Below, piece by piece: positions 9,043 to 18,329 of a stretch of DNA of 64,000 nucleotides. The stretch is from Sulfuritalea sp. (GTDB taxonomy: Bacteria; Pseudomonadota; Gammaproteobacteria; Burkholderiales; Rhodocyclaceae). The stretch lies in the NCBI GenBank assembly GCA_016712985.1, contig JADJQA010000001.1, forward strand, positions 1 through 64,000, in the 5' to 3' direction. How positions within the stretch are numbered: the first letter of the stretch is position 1; the number at the start of each line of letters is the position of its first letter. Below the pieces are notes generated by a model. It did no database searches. It was given only the letters and a program-made list of their open reading frames with translations, and was not told the DNA's origin. The position numbers were made by a program, and so were the translations under genes.

Positions 9043-10288
9043 GCAGACTGAAGGTTCCCACGCCGTAGCCGAGGCCGTCGCGCTTTGCCGGCCAGAAGTC
9101 ATCTGCGCCTATCCGATTTCACCGCAAACCCACATCGTCGAGGGCATCGGCGAAATGGTAAAGTCCGGCGAGCTGGCGGACTGCGAGTTCATCAATGTCG
9201 AATCCGAATTCGCCGCGATGAGCGTCGCCATCGGCTCCTCGGCCGCCGGCGCCCGCACCTACACAGCCACCGCCTCGCAGGGCCTGCTGTTCATGGTCGA
9301 GGCCGTGTTCAACGCCTCTGGCCTGGGCCTGCCGATCGTGATGACGGTTGCCAATAGGGCGATCGGCGCGCCGATCAACATCTGGAACGATCATTCCGAT
9401 TCGATCTCGCAACGCGACTGCGGCTGGATACAGCTGTTTGCCGAGACCAACCAGGAGGCGCTCGACCTGCACATCCAGGCCTTCAAGCTGGCGGAAGCGT
9501 TGTCGTTGCCGGTGATGGTGTGCATGGACGGCTTCATCCTCACCCATGCTTACGAGCGGGTCGATATGCCCACCCAGGCCCAGGTCGACGCCTTTCTGCC
9601 GCCCTATGAACCGCGCCAGGTGCTCGACCCGAACGAACCCGTGTCGATGGGTGCCATGGTCGGGCCGGAAGCCTTCATGGAAGTGCGTTATCTCGCCCAT
9701 GCCAAGCAGATGCAGGCGCTGGAGCTGATACCCGAAATGGCCAAGGAGTTCAAGGCGGTGTTTGGTCGCGACACCGGCGGCCTGACGCGCACCTACCGTA
9801 CCGACGATGCCGAAACGATTGTGGTGGCGATGGGTTCCATCCTCGGCACGATAAAGGACGTGGTGGATGAAATGCGCGACGCCGGCGAAAAAATCGGTGT
9901 GCTGTGCATCACCTCCTTCCGACCCTTCCCTCTGGAAGCCGTGCGCGAAGCGCTGAAGAATTCCAAGCGCGTGGTGGTGCTGGAAAAGAGCCTGGCAATA
10001 GGCATCGGCGGCATCCTGGCGTCCGACGTTCGCAAGGCCCTGCGCAAGCTGTCGATCGATGTCTATACCGTGATTGCCGGTTTGGGCGGGCGTGCCATCA
10101 CGATGAAGTCCCTGCATGCCCTGTTCCAGAAGCTGAAGCACGAAGAATCCGAATCGGTGACCTTTCTCGACCTCGACTGGAATGTTGTCAACCGCCAACT
10201 CGAGCGCGAACGCCAGAAGCGGCGCACCGGCCCGGCCGCGGAAAGCATGCTGCGCGACGTCGGTACTGTCGCGTCGAAGATTGCCTGA
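9035..10288 (+). CDS. 2-oxoacid:acceptor oxidoreductase alpha subunit (PadG/PorA-like)
   Basis: The start is the ATG at 9035, seven bases after AGGAGG (9023-9028). The 417-residue chain shows the PorA-type core: YPISPQTHIVEGI near residue 27, ESEFAAMSVAIGSSAAGART near 56, TATASQGLLFM, then PINIWNDHSDSISQRD. A second domain contains GSILGTIKDVVDEM and GLGGRAITMKSLHALF. The region VCMDGFILTHAYERVDMP resembles the PadG subunit of phenylglyoxylate:NAD oxidoreductase as I remember it, which converts phenylglyoxylate to benzoyl-CoA in anaerobic phenylalanine and phenylacetate breakdown. A direct alignment would be needed to settle the substrate. Confidence 0.87.
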   Translation: MLKQTEGSHAVAEAVALCRPEVICAYPISPQTHIVEGIGEMVKSGELADCEFINVESEFAAMSVAIGSSAAGARTYTATASQGLLFMVEAVFNASGLGLPIVMTVANRAIGAPINIWNDHSDSISQRDCGWIQLFAETNQEALDLHIQAFKLAEALSLPVMVCMDGFILTHAYERVDMPTQAQVDAFLPPYEPRQVLDPNEPVSMGAMVGPEAFMEVRYLAHAKQMQALELIPEMAKEFKAVFGRDTGGLTRTYRTDDAETIVVAMGSILGTIKDVVDEMRDAGEKIGVLCITSFRPFPLEAVREALKNSKRVVVLEKSLAIGIGGILASDVRKALRKLSIDVYTVIAGLGGRAITMKSLHALFQKLKHEESESVTFLDLDWNVVNRQLERERQKRRTGPAAESMLRDVGTVASKIA

Positions 10289-10300
10289 GGGAGACCATCC

Positions 10301-11314
10301 ATGTCATTGCAAACCGTTAGTTTCTACCAGACCGGCACCTTCACCGTCGGCAATCGCCTGCTGGCCGCCGAAGAGCGCAGCGTACAGGCCAACATGCAGC
10401 GCACCAACTCGCTCAACTCGGGGCATCGCGCCTGCCAGGGCTGCGGCGAAGCCCTCGGCGCACGCTACGCGATCGATGCGGCGATGATCGCCAGCAAGGG
10501 CCAGTTGATTGCCGCCAACGCCACCGGCTGCCTCGAAGTGTTCTCCACGCCCTACCCGGAAACTTCCTGGCAGATTCCGTGGATTCACTCGCTGTTCGGC
10601 AATACTGCCGCGGTCGCCACCGGCATTGCCGCGGCGATCAAGGTGAAGAAACACAAGGGTCAGGGCGGCGATGTCCGCGTCGTCGCGCAGGGCGGCGATG
10701 GCGGCACCACCGATATCGGCTTCGGCTGCCTGTCGGGCATGTTCGAGCGCAACGACGACGTGCTCTACATCTGCTACGACAACGGCGGCTACATGAACAC
10801 CGGCGTGCAACGCAGTTCGGCCACCCCGCCGGCGGCGCGCACGGCAACCACCATGCCGGTCGGCCCGGAACCAGGCAACGCGTTCGGTCAAGGCAAGTTC
10901 GTCCCCGCCATCGCCATGGCTCACGAGATTCCCTACGTCGCCACCGCCACGGTCGCCGACCTGCGTGACCTGGAATACAAGGTTACCCGGGCCATGGGCA
11001 TGCGCGGTGCACGTTACATCCACATCCTGGTGCCCTGCCCGCTGGGCTGGGGTGCGGCGGCACAGGACACCATCCTGCTGGCCCGGCTGGCCAAGGAAAC
11101 CGGTATCTTCCCGGTCTTCGAGGCTGAGTATGGAGAGGTAAAGTCGGCGCTACAAATACGCCGCCCACTCCCGGTAGAAGACTACCTGCGGCTACAGAAG
11201 CGCTATGCCCACCTGTTCGGGAAGACCCCCGCCGTGGCAACGATCGCGCGAATCCAGGCGCAGGCAGACAAAAACATCCGCAGGTATGGTTTGCTGGCGA
11301 AGGAGGCCGCATGA
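10301..11314 (+). CDS. 2-oxoacid:acceptor oxidoreductase beta subunit (PadI/PorB-like)
   Basis: This 337-residue chain holds the thiamine diphosphate site: GGDGGTTDIGFGCLSGMFE followed by ICYDNGGYMNTGVQRS. It also has cysteines of the proximal 4Fe-4S cluster in RACQGCGEALGARY, NATGCLEVF and the late VPCPLGWGAA. In this family the beta chain performs decarboxylation and passes electrons to the ferredoxin or flavin partner. It lies 12 bases after the alpha gene. Its TGA overlaps an ATG (11311) that opens a short frame leading to the flavin subunit. Confidence 0.88.
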   Translation: MSLQTVSFYQTGTFTVGNRLLAAEERSVQANMQRTNSLNSGHRACQGCGEALGARYAIDAAMIASKGQLIAANATGCLEVFSTPYPETSWQIPWIHSLFGNTAAVATGIAAAIKVKKHKGQGGDVRVVAQGGDGGTTDIGFGCLSGMFERNDDVLYICYDNGGYMNTGVQRSSATPPAARTATTMPVGPEPGNAFGQGKFVPAIAMAHEIPYVATATVADLRDLEYKVTRAMGMRGARYIHILVPCPLGWGAAAQDTILLARLAKETGIFPVFEAEYGEVKSALQIRRPLPVEDYLRLQKRYAHLFGKTPAVATIARIQAQADKNIRRYGLLAKEAA

Positions 11315-11317
11315 GCG

Positions 11318-11426
11318 CTTTCCCCCCATCCCCCTTTCCGCGAAAGGGGGCGATCATGGTTCCGCCGCAAGAGCGGCGTCCGGTCATTGACTCGCTGCCC
11401 CCTTGGGGCGGCCCGACGGAGGCAGC
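11318..11426 (+). repeat. Dispersed repeat copy A between oxidoreductase genes
   Basis: This stretch begins with a C-rich block (TTCCCCCCATCCCC) and ends with TTGGGGCGGCCCGACGG. Both ends recur with small changes around an insert in hemF (18931-19116), while the middles differ. The repeat contains a perfect hairpin and supplies the CGGAGG ribosome site used by the next gene. Confidence 0.5.
11330..11350 (+). promoter_or_regulatory. Perfect 9-bp hairpin inside the operon
   Basis: CCCCCTTTC at 11330-11338 pairs perfectly with GAAAGGGGG at 11342-11350 across a CGC loop. No T run follows, so it is not a classical terminator. It could pause transcription, shield the upstream mRNA from 3' exonucleases or tune the ratio of the catalytic to the flavin subunits. 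This role is inference. Confidence 0.5.
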
Positions 11427-11429
11427 ATA

Positions 11430-13052
11430 ATGGACAAGCCGTTTGCAATCACGCTCGACCCTGGTTCTTCACTGGCCAACCACACCGGATCGTGGCGCAC
11501 TTCGCGGCCGGTTTATCTCGACCGGTTGCCACCGTGCAACAACCAGTGCCCGGCTGGTGAAGATATCCAGGGTTGGCTGTTTCACGCCGAATCCGGCAAT
11601 TACGAAAAAGCCTGGCGTCATCTGACCAAGGACAATCCTTTCCCCGCAACCATGGGGCGCGTCTGCTATCACAGTTGCGAAGGCGTCTGCAATCGCGCCA
11701 AGCTGGATGCCCCGGTCGGCATCAATTCCGTCGAGCGCTTCCTCGGCGACGAGGCGATCAAGCAGGGCTGGAAGCTGGCGCCGCCCGCTTCCGAGTCAGG
11801 CAAGCATGTGCTGGTCGTCGGCGCCGGTCCCTCCGGCATGTCGGCCGCCTATCACCTGCGCCGACTGGGTCACCGCGTCACCGTGCACGACGCCGGCCCC
11901 TTCATGGGCGGCATGATGCGTTTCGGCATTCCCAAGTACCGCCTGCCGCGCGAGGTGCTCGATGCCGAAATGCAGCGGGTCGTCGATATCGGTGTCGAGG
12001 TGAAGCTGAACTCCAAGGTCGATAACATCCTCGACAGCATGAAGGCGGGCAAGTTCGATGCGGCGTTTCTCGCTGTCGGTGCGCACATCGGCAAGCGGGC
12101 CTACATTCCGGCCGGCGATACCGCCAAGATCGTCGACGCGATTTCGGTGCTGCGCAGCATGGAAGGCGAAGACAAGCCGATGCTCGGTCGTCGCGTGGTG
12201 GTCTACGGTGGCGGCAATACCGCGATCGACGTCGCCCGCACCGCCAAGCGCATGGGCGCCGATCCGATCATCGTCTATCGCCGCAATCGCGAAAAGGCAC
12301 CGGCACACGATTTCGAGATTGAGGAAGCGCTGCAGGAAGGCATCATGGTCAAGTGGCTGTCGACCATCAAGCAGGCCGGCGAAAGCTCCATCACTATCGA
12401 GAAAATGGCGCTCGACGAAAAGGGCTTCCCGCAACCGACCGGCGAGTTCGAGACCATGGACGCCGACTCGGTGGTGCTGGCGCTGGGCCAGGACGTCGAT
12501 CTGGGCCTGCTCAACGGCGTCCCCGGCCTGGAGGTCAGCGACGGCGTGGTCAAGGTCGCAGCCAACATGATGACCGGGCACCCCGGAATCTTCGCCGGCG
12601 GCGACATGGTGCCGGCCGATCGCAACGTGACGGTCGCCATCGGCCACGGCAAGAAAGCCGCGCGCAACATCGATGCCTGGCTCAAGGGCACCACCCATGT
12701 GCCGGCGCCGAAACATGAATTGGCGACGTTCGAGCGGCTCAATACCTGGTATTACGCCGACGCACCGAAGACGGTGCGGCCGATGCTCGACATCATCCGC
12801 CGCCAGTCGACCTTCGATGAAGTGCAGGGCGGACTCGACGAATCCACGGCGCTGTTCGAGGCGCGGCGCTGTCTGTCCTGCGGCAACTGCTTTGAATGCG
12901 ACAACTGCTACGGCGTCTGTCCCGACAACGCGGTCATCAAGCTCGGCCCCGGCAAGCGCTTCGCGTTCAACTACGATTACTGCAAGGGTTGCGGCATGTG
13001 CGTCTCCGAGTGCCCGTGTGGCGCGATCAAGATGGAAGCCGAGGAGATCTGA
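11430..13052 (+). CDS. Flavin/Fe-S oxidoreductase subunit: GltD-like domain fused to a ferredoxin domain
   Basis: This 540-residue protein starts at ATG 11430 after CGGAGG. Residues 30 to 110 hold the N-terminal Fe-S domain of GltD-like proteins (CNNQCPAGEDIQGWLF, CYHSCEGVCNRAKLD). An FAD site GAGPSGMSAAYHLRRLG lies near residue 131 and an NAD(P) site YGGGNTAIDVARTAKRMGA near 260. Residues 480 to 540 form a two-cluster ferredoxin domain (CLSCGNCFECDNCYGVCP, CKGCGMCVSECPCGAI). It should pass electrons from the alpha-beta-gamma enzyme to NAD(P). Phenylglyoxylate oxidoreductase uses a separate ferredoxin-like subunit (PadF). None is encoded here, and the fused tail probably replaces it. Confidence 0.88.
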   Translation: MDKPFAITLDPGSSLANHTGSWRTSRPVYLDRLPPCNNQCPAGEDIQGWLFHAESGNYEKAWRHLTKDNPFPATMGRVCYHSCEGVCNRAKLDAPVGINSVERFLGDEAIKQGWKLAPPASESGKHVLVVGAGPSGMSAAYHLRRLGHRVTVHDAGPFMGGMMRFGIPKYRLPREVLDAEMQRVVDIGVEVKLNSKVDNILDSMKAGKFDAAFLAVGAHIGKRAYIPAGDTAKIVDAISVLRSMEGEDKPMLGRRVVVYGGGNTAIDVARTAKRMGADPIIVYRRNREKAPAHDFEIEEALQEGIMVKWLSTIKQAGESSITIEKMALDEKGFPQPTGEFETMDADSVVLALGQDVDLGLLNGVPGLEVSDGVVKVAANMMTGHPGIFAGGDMVPADRNVTVAIGHGKKAARNIDAWLKGTTHVPAPKHELATFERLNTWYYADAPKTVRPMLDIIRRQSTFDEVQGGLDESTALFEARRCLSCGNCFECDNCYGVCPDNAVIKLGPGKRFAFNYDYCKGCGMCVSECPCGAIKMEAEEI

Positions 13053-13070
13053 AGCGGCGAAGTAACTGCA

Positions 13071-13104
13071 CGGCGTGCGGGAATACCCGCACGCCGTTTT
13101 TTTT
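13071..13104 (+). terminator. Strong rho-independent terminator of the oxidoreductase operon
   Basis: CGGCGTGCGGG (13071-13081) and CCCGCACGCCG (13086-13096) form a perfect 11-bp stem with an AATA loop, followed by eight T residues (13097-13104). It begins 19 bases after the flavin subunit stop. Confidence 0.95.
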
Positions 13105-13448
13105 GCGCCCGGCATCGTGCCGGCGCCTGGAGGAGGCGACTATCTGCTTGGCGTCAGTCGGCGCAGAGCCTGTGAAATAACTGGCACCCGCCACCCCATC
13201 CGTCGTTCCGGCAGCCGCAATCCAGTGTGTGCCGCTGATATCCATGAAAACAAGCGAGAAAAACGCGTAGCGGCACCAAGCGCGAATGCGAGAGGGGAAT
13301 TCCCCATCTGCCCTGGACGGCGCCGCATGACCAGGCGCCCGAGGCAACGCTGTATCATCACCAACTGTCTGGACTTCCCTCGCCGATGGCGAGAGCGGGG
13401 TGCGTATCTGAAACGGCCTTAGCCAGGATGTGTTGAAACTCGCTTCAC
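13105..13448. other. Intergenic region without a recognised gene
   Basis: About 345 bases lie between the operon terminator and the small gene at 13475. Short open frames here show no family features. The promoter of the downstream genes should be inside it, but no clear boxes were seen. Confidence 0.4.
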
Positions 13449-13470
13449 GGAGAGGAGAGGAGAGGAGAGG
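13449..13470 (+). repeat. Tandem GGAGA repeat acting as multiple ribosome-binding sites
   Basis: The pentamer GGAGA occurs four times in a row and ends with GG, four bases before the ATG at 13475. Each unit is itself a Shine-Dalgarno sequence. Slipped-strand change in unit number would alter the number or spacing of the sites. Confidence 0.75.
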
Positions 13471-13474
13471 AACC

Positions 13475-13711
13475 ATGGCGACAAATGAGAACAAGACAAA
13501 GGTGACGATTCTGACCGGGTCATACCGCATCAAGGGTTACATCGATCTGCTACCCGGAGCACGCGTGACGGACTTCATGCATGAGTCAAAGGAGTTCGTC
13601 GTGGTAACCGACGCCGAGGTCTACGAAGCGGAAGTATCCGGCCGGCAGGTTCTGGTCGCCCCGTTTGTCGACGTGAATCGCAGCCATATCCAGATTGTCA
13701 CTGTTTGCTAA
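13475..13711 (+). CDS. Small conserved protein of unknown function
   Basis: This 78-residue protein contains VTILTGSYRIKGYIDLLPGA, then DFMHESKEFVVVTDAEVYE and ends in a short beta-rich tail. The pattern (TxSYRIxG, a phenylalanine-rich strand, TDAEV) resembles small beta-sheet proteins of the DUF6812 kind, an assignment made from memory. It has no signal peptide or membrane helix. Its ribosome site is the tandem GGAGA repeat. The alcohol dehydrogenase gene follows 28 bases later, so the two may share a transcript. No function can be given. Confidence 0.65.
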   Translation: MATNENKTKVTILTGSYRIKGYIDLLPGARVTDFMHESKEFVVVTDAEVYEAEVSGRQVLVAPFVDVNRSHIQIVTVC

Positions 13712-13739
13712 GGTCTGCTCATTCTGCAGCGCAGATGGC

Positions 13740-14758
13740 ATGAAAACCGGCATGCGCGCGATGGTTCTTGAAAGGCCCGGGACGCCGCTGCGCCTGGTCG
13801 ATTTACCGGTACCGCAACCAGGCAAGGGCACCGTCCTGATCCAGGTGGAAGCCTGCGGCGTTTGCCGCACCGATCTGCATCTGATCGACGGCGAACTGCC
13901 GAATCCCTTGCTTCCGGTAATTCCCGGCCACGAGATTGTCGGCCGAGTTGTCGCCATGGGCGACGAGGTCACTGGCTTCCTTATCGGCCAGCGCGTCGGC
14001 GTGCCCTGGCTCGGCTGGACCTGCGGCGAATGCCGTTTCTGCGTCAACGAGCGTGAAAACCTCTGCGATGCGGCACGCTTTACCGGCTACCAGATCAACG
14101 GCGGCTATGCCGAATACACGGTGGCCGATGCACGCTACTGCTTCCCGCTGTCCGACGCAGGCGACGCCGCACAACTGGCGCCGCTGTTGTGCGCCGGCCT
14201 GATCGGCTATCGCGCCCTGCGCCTGGCCGGCAACTCGCACCGGTTCGGCATCTACGGTTTCGGCGCCGCCGCCCATATCGTCGTCCAGGTGCTGAAGTTC
14301 CAGGGACGCGAGTTCCATGCCTTCACCCGCCCCGGCGATACCGCGAGTCAGGAGTTTGCCCGCAGCCTCGGCGCCGCCTGGGCCGGCAGCGCCGACGAAG
14401 GCCCACCATCGAAGCTCGATGCCGCGCTGATCTTCGCCCCCGCCGGGCCACTGGTGCCGGCGGCGCTGCGCCAGCTTGAAAAGGGCGGTTGCGTGGTCTG
14501 CGCCGGAATTCACATGAGCGACATTCCGGCCTTCCCTATGACATCCTCTGGGGCGAGCGCAGCATCCGCTCGGTTGCCAACCTGACTCGTCGCGACGGGC
14601 TCGAATTCCTCGAACTCGCCCCTCGGGTGCCAATCCGCACCGAGGTGCACCGCTTTCCGCTGGCGCTGGCCAACGAGGCGCTGGAACAACTGCGTCGCGG
14701 CGAGTTCCAGGGGGCGGCGGTGCTGACGATGGACGAGCCGGACCGGCACGACCCGTAG
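13740..14758 (+). pseudogene. Zinc-dependent alcohol dehydrogenase (MDR family), one-base frameshift
   Basis: The gene starts at ATG 13740 (13752 is an alternative). It shows the catalytic-zinc region GVCRTDLHLIDGELP and GHEIVGRVVAMGDEV, and the structural-zinc lobe CGECRFCVNERENLC with four Cys. The nucleotide-binding part has a variant loop (GIYGFGAAAHI). After GIHMSDIPAFP the family sequence moves to another frame (YDILWGERSIRSVANLTRRD) and stops at 14758. One C is missing from the CCC run at 14534-14536. Repaired, it has about 339 residues, the normal length. Without repair the protein lacks about 75 C-terminal residues needed for the fold. Confidence 0.85.
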
Positions 14759-14841
14759 CGGACGGATCAGAAGCCCGCGACACGCCACTCTGGACGCACG
14801 GGCCGCAAATCGGGATAATCCGGCTGGATACGCTCGACGAT

Positions 14842-14873
14842 GACCTGCGCAAGGGCGCCCCCCGGCGCAGGTC
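14842..14873 (+). promoter_or_regulatory. Inverted repeat in the iorA leader
   Basis: GACCTGCGC (14842-14850) pairs with GCGCAGGTC (14865-14873) across a 14-base loop. It lies 28 bases before the iorA ATG. No T run follows, so a terminator is unlikely. It may be a leader structure that affects iorA expression. Confidence 0.4.
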
Positions 14874-14901
14874 ACTCCTTTCCCTTGTCTGAAAGAACAC
14901 C

Positions 14902-16782
14902 ATGGCCGCCGTCATGCAGCAGCTTGCAACCCCGCCCGCCGCCAGCCGGCTATTGCTGTCCGGCAACGAAGCCGTGGCCCGTGCCGTCTGGGAATCCGGC
15001 GTGCGCGTCGCCGCCGCCTACCCCGGCACCCCCGCCACCGAGATCATCGAATCGCTGGCGCGCTATCCCGACCTCCACGCCGAATGGTCGGTCAATGAGA
15101 AGGTCTCGATGGAAGTCGCACTCGGCGCCTCGATGACCGGCGCGCGGGCCTTCTGCGCCATGAAGCACGTCGGCCTCAACGTCGCCAGCGACTGCCTGAT
15201 GACCATGACCATCACCGGCGCCTACGGCGGCCTGGTGATCGCCGTCGCTGACGACGTTGGCATGTCCTCGTCACAGAATGAACAGGATTCGCGCTTCTGG
15301 GGCCGCTTTGCGCACATCCCGGTGCTGGAACCGGCGGACTCGCAGGAAGCCTACGAGATGACCAAGTACGCCTTTGCGCTGTCGGAGCAGTACGAGACGC
15401 CGGTGTTGCTGCGCCTCACCACGCGCATCTGCCACGTCAAGGGCCTGGTCAACGCGGGCGAGCGCGAGGCCCACGAACCGGCGGGCTTCATCAAGAACCC
15501 ACAGCGCTGGGTGATGGTGCCGGCCCATGCCAAAACGCGCATCCCCGGCCTGTTCCAGCGCGATGAAACCCTGCGCGGCGTCGCCGAAACATCGCCGTTG
15601 AACATCCTTGAGGCAGGCACCGATCGCCGTGTCGGCTTTGTCGCCTCGGGCCCGGCGTACATGCATGTCAAGGAAGCCTTCCCCGACGCGCCGGTGCTAA
15701 AGCTGGGCTTCTCCTACCCGTGGCCCCCGGAAAAGCTGCGGGCGCTGGCGGCGATGTGCGACAAACTGCTGGTGGTCGAGGAAACCGAGCAGTTGCTCGA
15801 AACCGAAGTCAAGGCCGCGGGCATTGCCTGCCACGGCAAGGATGTGCTGCCCAGGATGGGCGAACTGTCGCCACAGGTACTGAGCCCGGCGGTCGATCGC
15901 CTGCTCGGCAGGACTCCGCCGCCGGAGGCGGCGCCAGCAACGCCGATGAAGGTCTTTCCGCGGCCGCCGACGCTATGCGCCTCCTGTCCGCACATGGGCA
16001 TCTACTACACCCTGTCGCAGATCAAGAACCTCATCGTCACCGGCGACATTGGCTGCTATACCCTCGGCGCCGGCCATCCCTGGAATGCCCTTGACACAAC
16101 GATCTGCATGGGCGCCACGATGGGCGTCGCGCTGGGCATCGACAAGGGCCGCGGCGCGGTCGACAAGCACAAGCGGATCCTGGCCGTGATCGGCGATTCG
16201 ACCTTCATGCACATGGGCATGCAGGGTCTGCTCGACATCACCTACAACAAGGGCAACATCACCGTCCTGCTGCTCGACAACAACACCACCGGGATGACCG
16301 GCGGCCAGGCCACGCCGGCCTCGGGCAAGGATATCCACGGCAAGGAAGCGCCGCGCGTCGACCTTGCCAAGGTGGTCGAGGCGCTCGGCGTGGCCAACGA
16401 ACACATCAAGACGGTGGACCCCTACGAACTGCCCGTGTTGTTCAAGACCATCCGCGAGGAAATCAAGTTCGAAGGTCCGTCGGTGATCATTGCGCGCCGG
16501 CCCTGCGTGCTGATCGACGAGTTCAAGCCCTTCCGTCCCTACCTGGTCGAGGAAGACAAGTGCACCGGCTGCGGCAACTGCATCGAGGTCGGCTGCCCGG
16601 CGATCCACGTCACCCGCCGCGAAAAGGCGATCAAGCCCTCGGGGCGCGAGGTCGAACTGGCCTTCGTCACCATCGACAACCAGGCCTGCACCGGTTGCGG
16701 CCTGTGCGTCCAGCCCTGCGCGCCGGACGCCATCCAGCATGTGCCGCGGCGCGACATCCCGATCCACATCGTCAAGACATGA
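14902..16782 (+). CDS. iorA: Indolepyruvate ferredoxin oxidoreductase alpha subunit
   Basis: This 626-residue enzyme oxidises arylpyruvates to arylacetyl-CoA with reduction of ferredoxin. The N-terminal pyrimidine-binding domain shows AAAYPGTPATEIIESLARYP and DVGMSSSQNEQDSRFWGRFA. The thiamine diphosphate site is VIGDSTFMHMGMQGLLDITY followed by LLLDNNTTGMTGG. A C-terminal two-cluster ferredoxin domain has CTGCGNCIEVGCP and CTGCGLCVQPCAPDAI. The length and domain order match IorA. Its TGA overlaps the iorB ATG. It would act on transamination products of phenylalanine, tyrosine or tryptophan. Confidence 0.93.
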   Translation: MAAVMQQLATPPAASRLLLSGNEAVARAVWESGVRVAAAYPGTPATEIIESLARYPDLHAEWSVNEKVSMEVALGASMTGARAFCAMKHVGLNVASDCLMTMTITGAYGGLVIAVADDVGMSSSQNEQDSRFWGRFAHIPVLEPADSQEAYEMTKYAFALSEQYETPVLLRLTTRICHVKGLVNAGEREAHEPAGFIKNPQRWVMVPAHAKTRIPGLFQRDETLRGVAETSPLNILEAGTDRRVGFVASGPAYMHVKEAFPDAPVLKLGFSYPWPPEKLRALAAMCDKLLVVEETEQLLETEVKAAGIACHGKDVLPRMGELSPQVLSPAVDRLLGRTPPPEAAPATPMKVFPRPPTLCASCPHMGIYYTLSQIKNLIVTGDIGCYTLGAGHPWNALDTTICMGATMGVALGIDKGRGAVDKHKRILAVIGDSTFMHMGMQGLLDITYNKGNITVLLLDNNTTGMTGGQATPASGKDIHGKEAPRVDLAKVVEALGVANEHIKTVDPYELPVLFKTIREEIKFEGPSVIIARRPCVLIDEFKPFRPYLVEEDKCTGCGNCIEVGCPAIHVTRREKAIKPSGREVELAFVTIDNQACTGCGLCVQPCAPDAIQHVPRRDIPIHIVKT

Positions 16783-17408
16783 GCCGAGACCAGATCACCA
16801 ACATTCTGGTCTGCGGCATCGGCGGCCAGGGCGTCATGACGGCCACCGAGATTCTCGCCGAAGCCGCCATCGCCGAAGGACACGACGTCAAGAAGACCGA
16901 AGTCGCCGGCATGGCGCAGCGCGGCGGGGTGGTCACCTCGCACCTGCGCTTCGGGCGCAAGGTGCTGTCGCCGCAGATCGAGCCGGGCACGGTCAACGTG
17001 CTGCTCGGCTTCGAGGGCGCCGAGGCACTGCGCTGGTCGCACTATCTGCGACCCGACGGCCTGGCGCTGGTGAATAATGCCAAGCTGGTGCCGCCGGTGG
17101 TCGAGCTCGGTCTCTTCGATTACCCGGAGGATCCGGCCGGCCAGATGCGCGCCGCGGGCCGCCGCGTGGTCTCCTTCGATGCCATGTCGATCGCGCGTGA
17201 GCTGGGCGAAGTCCGTCTGGGCAATACCGTGATGCTCGGCGCCATCGCCGACTACCTGCCGTTTGCCCCGGATGTCCTGCTGGCGTGCATCGTCAAGCGC
17301 TTCGCGCGCAAGGGAGAAACCGTGGTGGCAGCCAATCGCCGCGCGTTTGCGGCAGGCCGGGAGGCCGTGGCCAGGCAGCTTGGCGCGACGGTGGGCACGC
17401 CCGCCTGA
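16779..17408 (+). CDS. iorB: Indolepyruvate oxidoreductase beta subunit
   Basis: The ATG at 16779 overlaps the iorA stop (ATGA), which sets the start and implies translational coupling. The 209-residue chain is a gamma-type domain with ILVCGIGGQGVMTATEILAE and KKTEVAGMAQRGGVVTSHLR. It pairs with IorA to form the active enzyme. Both fit the usual iorAB size and order. A gap of 45 bases separates it from folD. Confidence 0.92.
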   Translation: MSRDQITNILVCGIGGQGVMTATEILAEAAIAEGHDVKKTEVAGMAQRGGVVTSHLRFGRKVLSPQIEPGTVNVLLGFEGAEALRWSHYLRPDGLALVNNAKLVPPVVELGLFDYPEDPAGQMRAAGRRVVSFDAMSIARELGEVRLGNTVMLGAIADYLPFAPDVLLACIVKRFARKGETVVAANRRAFAAGREAVARQLGATVGTPA

Positions 17409-17453
17409 AGCCATGGCAGATGATCCATATGACATCAGCAGGCGGAACACGGC

Positions 17454-18325
<872 letters not shown>

Positions 18326-18329
<4 letters not shown>

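Larger units (their letters stand above)
11311..11430 (+). other. Short 39-codon frame coupling beta and flavin subunit genes
   Basis: An ATG overlaps the beta stop and is preceded by AAGGAGG at 11300-11306. It opens a 39-codon frame ending in a TAA that itself overlaps the ATG of the flavin subunit (TAATG). The peptide is Pro-rich and resembles no family. Most of it is encoded by a repeat that also occurs inside hemF. It may serve only to carry ribosomes from one gene to the next, or be a remnant of the original start of the downstream gene. Expression is unproven. Confidence 0.3.

Noticed and set aside
11796..13115. Open frame of 439 codons antisense to the flavin/Fe-S subunit
   Set aside because: His- and Asp-rich shadow of the real gene, and it would run through the operon terminator.
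14775..14880. Leftward frame ending VIVERIQPDYPDLRPVRPE as a gene remnant
   Set aside because: It looks faintly like a protein C-terminus, but only about 30 residues exist and no family could be named.
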